Of a DNA stretch of 6,520 nt, positions 5,835 through 6,520 are shown one piece after another. The notes below the pieces were generated by a model. The model was not told the DNA's origin. It did no database searches and was given only the letters and a program-made list of their open reading frames with translations. The DNA is from Phycisphaerales bacterium (GTDB taxonomy: Bacteria > Planctomycetota > Phycisphaerae > SM23-33), in the NCBI GenBank assembly GCA_003153915.1, contig PMBX01000085.1, forward strand, positions 137-6,656, in the 5' to 3' direction. The stretch's first letter is position 1. Each line of letters begins with the position of its first letter. A program made the translations under genes and the position numbers.

Positions 5835-6520
5835 ATGGAATGGTCGGATCTGGCCAAGACGTTGTTCATGACGGTCTATACCTTCGCGCTGGCGATGGTG
5901 TCTATCTACGGGCTTCACCGCTATTTGTTGGTGTATCTCTATTACCGTCATCGCCATAAGGCTCCCCAGATGGAGGGCCGTTTCGAGGACCTTCCCGCCG
6001 TCACCGTCCAGCTACCAATGTACAACGAGCGGTTTGTCGCCCGGCGGATCATCGAAAAGACCTGCCAGATCGATTACCCGCGCGAAAAACTCCAGATACA
6101 GGTGTTGGACGACAGCACCGACGAGACCTGTCAGATCGCCATGTCAGCCGTCGCGGACGCCAGAGCGGAGGGGTTCGATGTCGAATACATCCACCGCACG
6201 GACCGCCGGGGATTCAAAGCCGGCGCGCTGGAAAACGGGCTGCGCAGCGCCAAGGGCGAGTTTGTGGCGATCTTCGACGCCGATTTCGTCCCCGAACCCA
6301 GCTTCCTGAAACGCTCCATCCATTACTTCACTAATCCGAAAGTCTGTGCTGTTCAGACGCGATGGGACCACCTCAACCGCGGTGACAGCCTGCTGACGCG
6401 CAGCCAGGCGATCTTCCTGGACGGGCATTTCGCCATCGAGCACGTGGCCCGCAACCGCAGCGCGAGGTTCATGAGCTTCAACGGCACCGCCGGCACCTGG
6501 CGGCGGAGGGCCATCGAAGA
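5835..6520 (+). CDS. GT2 glycosyltransferase, CslA/CESA-like, N-terminal part
   Basis: This frame runs open off the right edge (228 codons seen), so the gene is truncated by the window. Residues 9-37 are a hydrophobic, membrane-spanning segment (TLFMTVYTFALAMVSIYG onward). The GT-A domain follows: VTVQLPMYNE (56-65), the nucleotide-binding VLDDSTDET (90-98), RRGFKAGAL (124-132), the metal-binding FDADF (147-151), QTRWDHLN (174-181), LDGHFAIEH (195-203) and FNGTAGTWRR (215-224). This set is typical of bacterial processive GT2 enzymes resembling plant CslA/cellulose synthase-like proteins, which transfer sugars from nucleotide sugars to a beta-glycan at the inner membrane. The polymer (mannan, glucan or other) cannot be told; the third Asp motif, QxxRW and later membrane helices should lie beyond the edge. 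An in-frame TAA (5829-5831) just upstream fixes the start at or after 5835, and the membrane segment needs this Met. The ribosome binding site (GGAA, 5825-5828) is weak. Confidence 0.92.
   Translation, partial: MEWSDLAKTLFMTVYTFALAMVSIYGLHRYLLVYLYYRHRHKAPQMEGRFEDLPAVTVQLPMYNERFVARRIIEKTCQIDYPREKLQIQVLDDSTDETCQIAMSAVADARAEGFDVEYIHRTDRRGFKAGALENGLRSAKGEFVAIFDADFVPEPSFLKRSIHYFTNPKVCAVQTRWDHLNRGDSLLTRSQAIFLDGHFAIEHVARNRSARFMSFNGTAGTWRRRAIE

Noticed and set aside
6034..6309. 91-residue + strand frame within the GT2 gene
   Set aside because: It is out of frame with the GT2 motifs that run continuously from 5835 to the window edge.

Overview
The window looks like a piece of a GC-rich genome from the Planctomycetes side of the PVC group, most likely a Phycisphaerae-type bacterium. 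This is inferred, not proven. The evidence is an orphan prepilin-type (PulG/DUF1559-like) protein, a DUF4185-like propeller protein, a GH42 beta-galactosidase and a CslA-like GT2, all on the + strand with wide gaps. There is no tRNA, rRNA, CRISPR array, insertion sequence or phage gene.

Layout: (1) 1-726 is the C-terminal two thirds of IspG, the [4Fe-4S] enzyme of the MEP isoprenoid pathway, cut by the left edge. (2) 867-1910 encodes a cytoplasmic DUF4185-like, glycosidase-type beta-propeller protein with a strong ribosome binding site, preceded by a nested inverted repeat. (3) 1911-2522 is a 612-base gap. It holds a near-consensus sigma70-type promoter and then about 370 bases of highly foldable DNA reading into the next gene. 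(4) 2523-3449 is a type IV pilin-like/pseudopilin protein of the planctomycete type, followed by a strong hairpin. (5) 3715-5694 is a complete GH42 beta-galactosidase with both catalytic glutamates and the zinc cysteines. (6) 5835 to the right edge is the N-terminal part of a membrane-anchored GT2 glycosyltransferase of the CslA/CESA-like group, with its own good promoter.

The genes do not form an obvious operon. Gaps of about 140, 612, 265 and 140 bases, with separate promoters or hairpins, suggest mostly single-gene transcription units. The loose common theme is carbohydrate: one enzyme that releases galactose, one propeller with a glycosidase-like fold, and one beta-glycan-type synthase. 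IspG and the prepilin are probably just neighbours.

The best candidate for something undescribed is the long leader of the prepilin gene. One C-rich arm can pair either with a local partner or with a near-copy of that partner lying directly before the Shine-Dalgarno sequence, which is an arrangement expected of an RNA switch. Second is a histidine in IspG where the family normally has an active-site glutamate. I do not see a clear new multi-gene system here.
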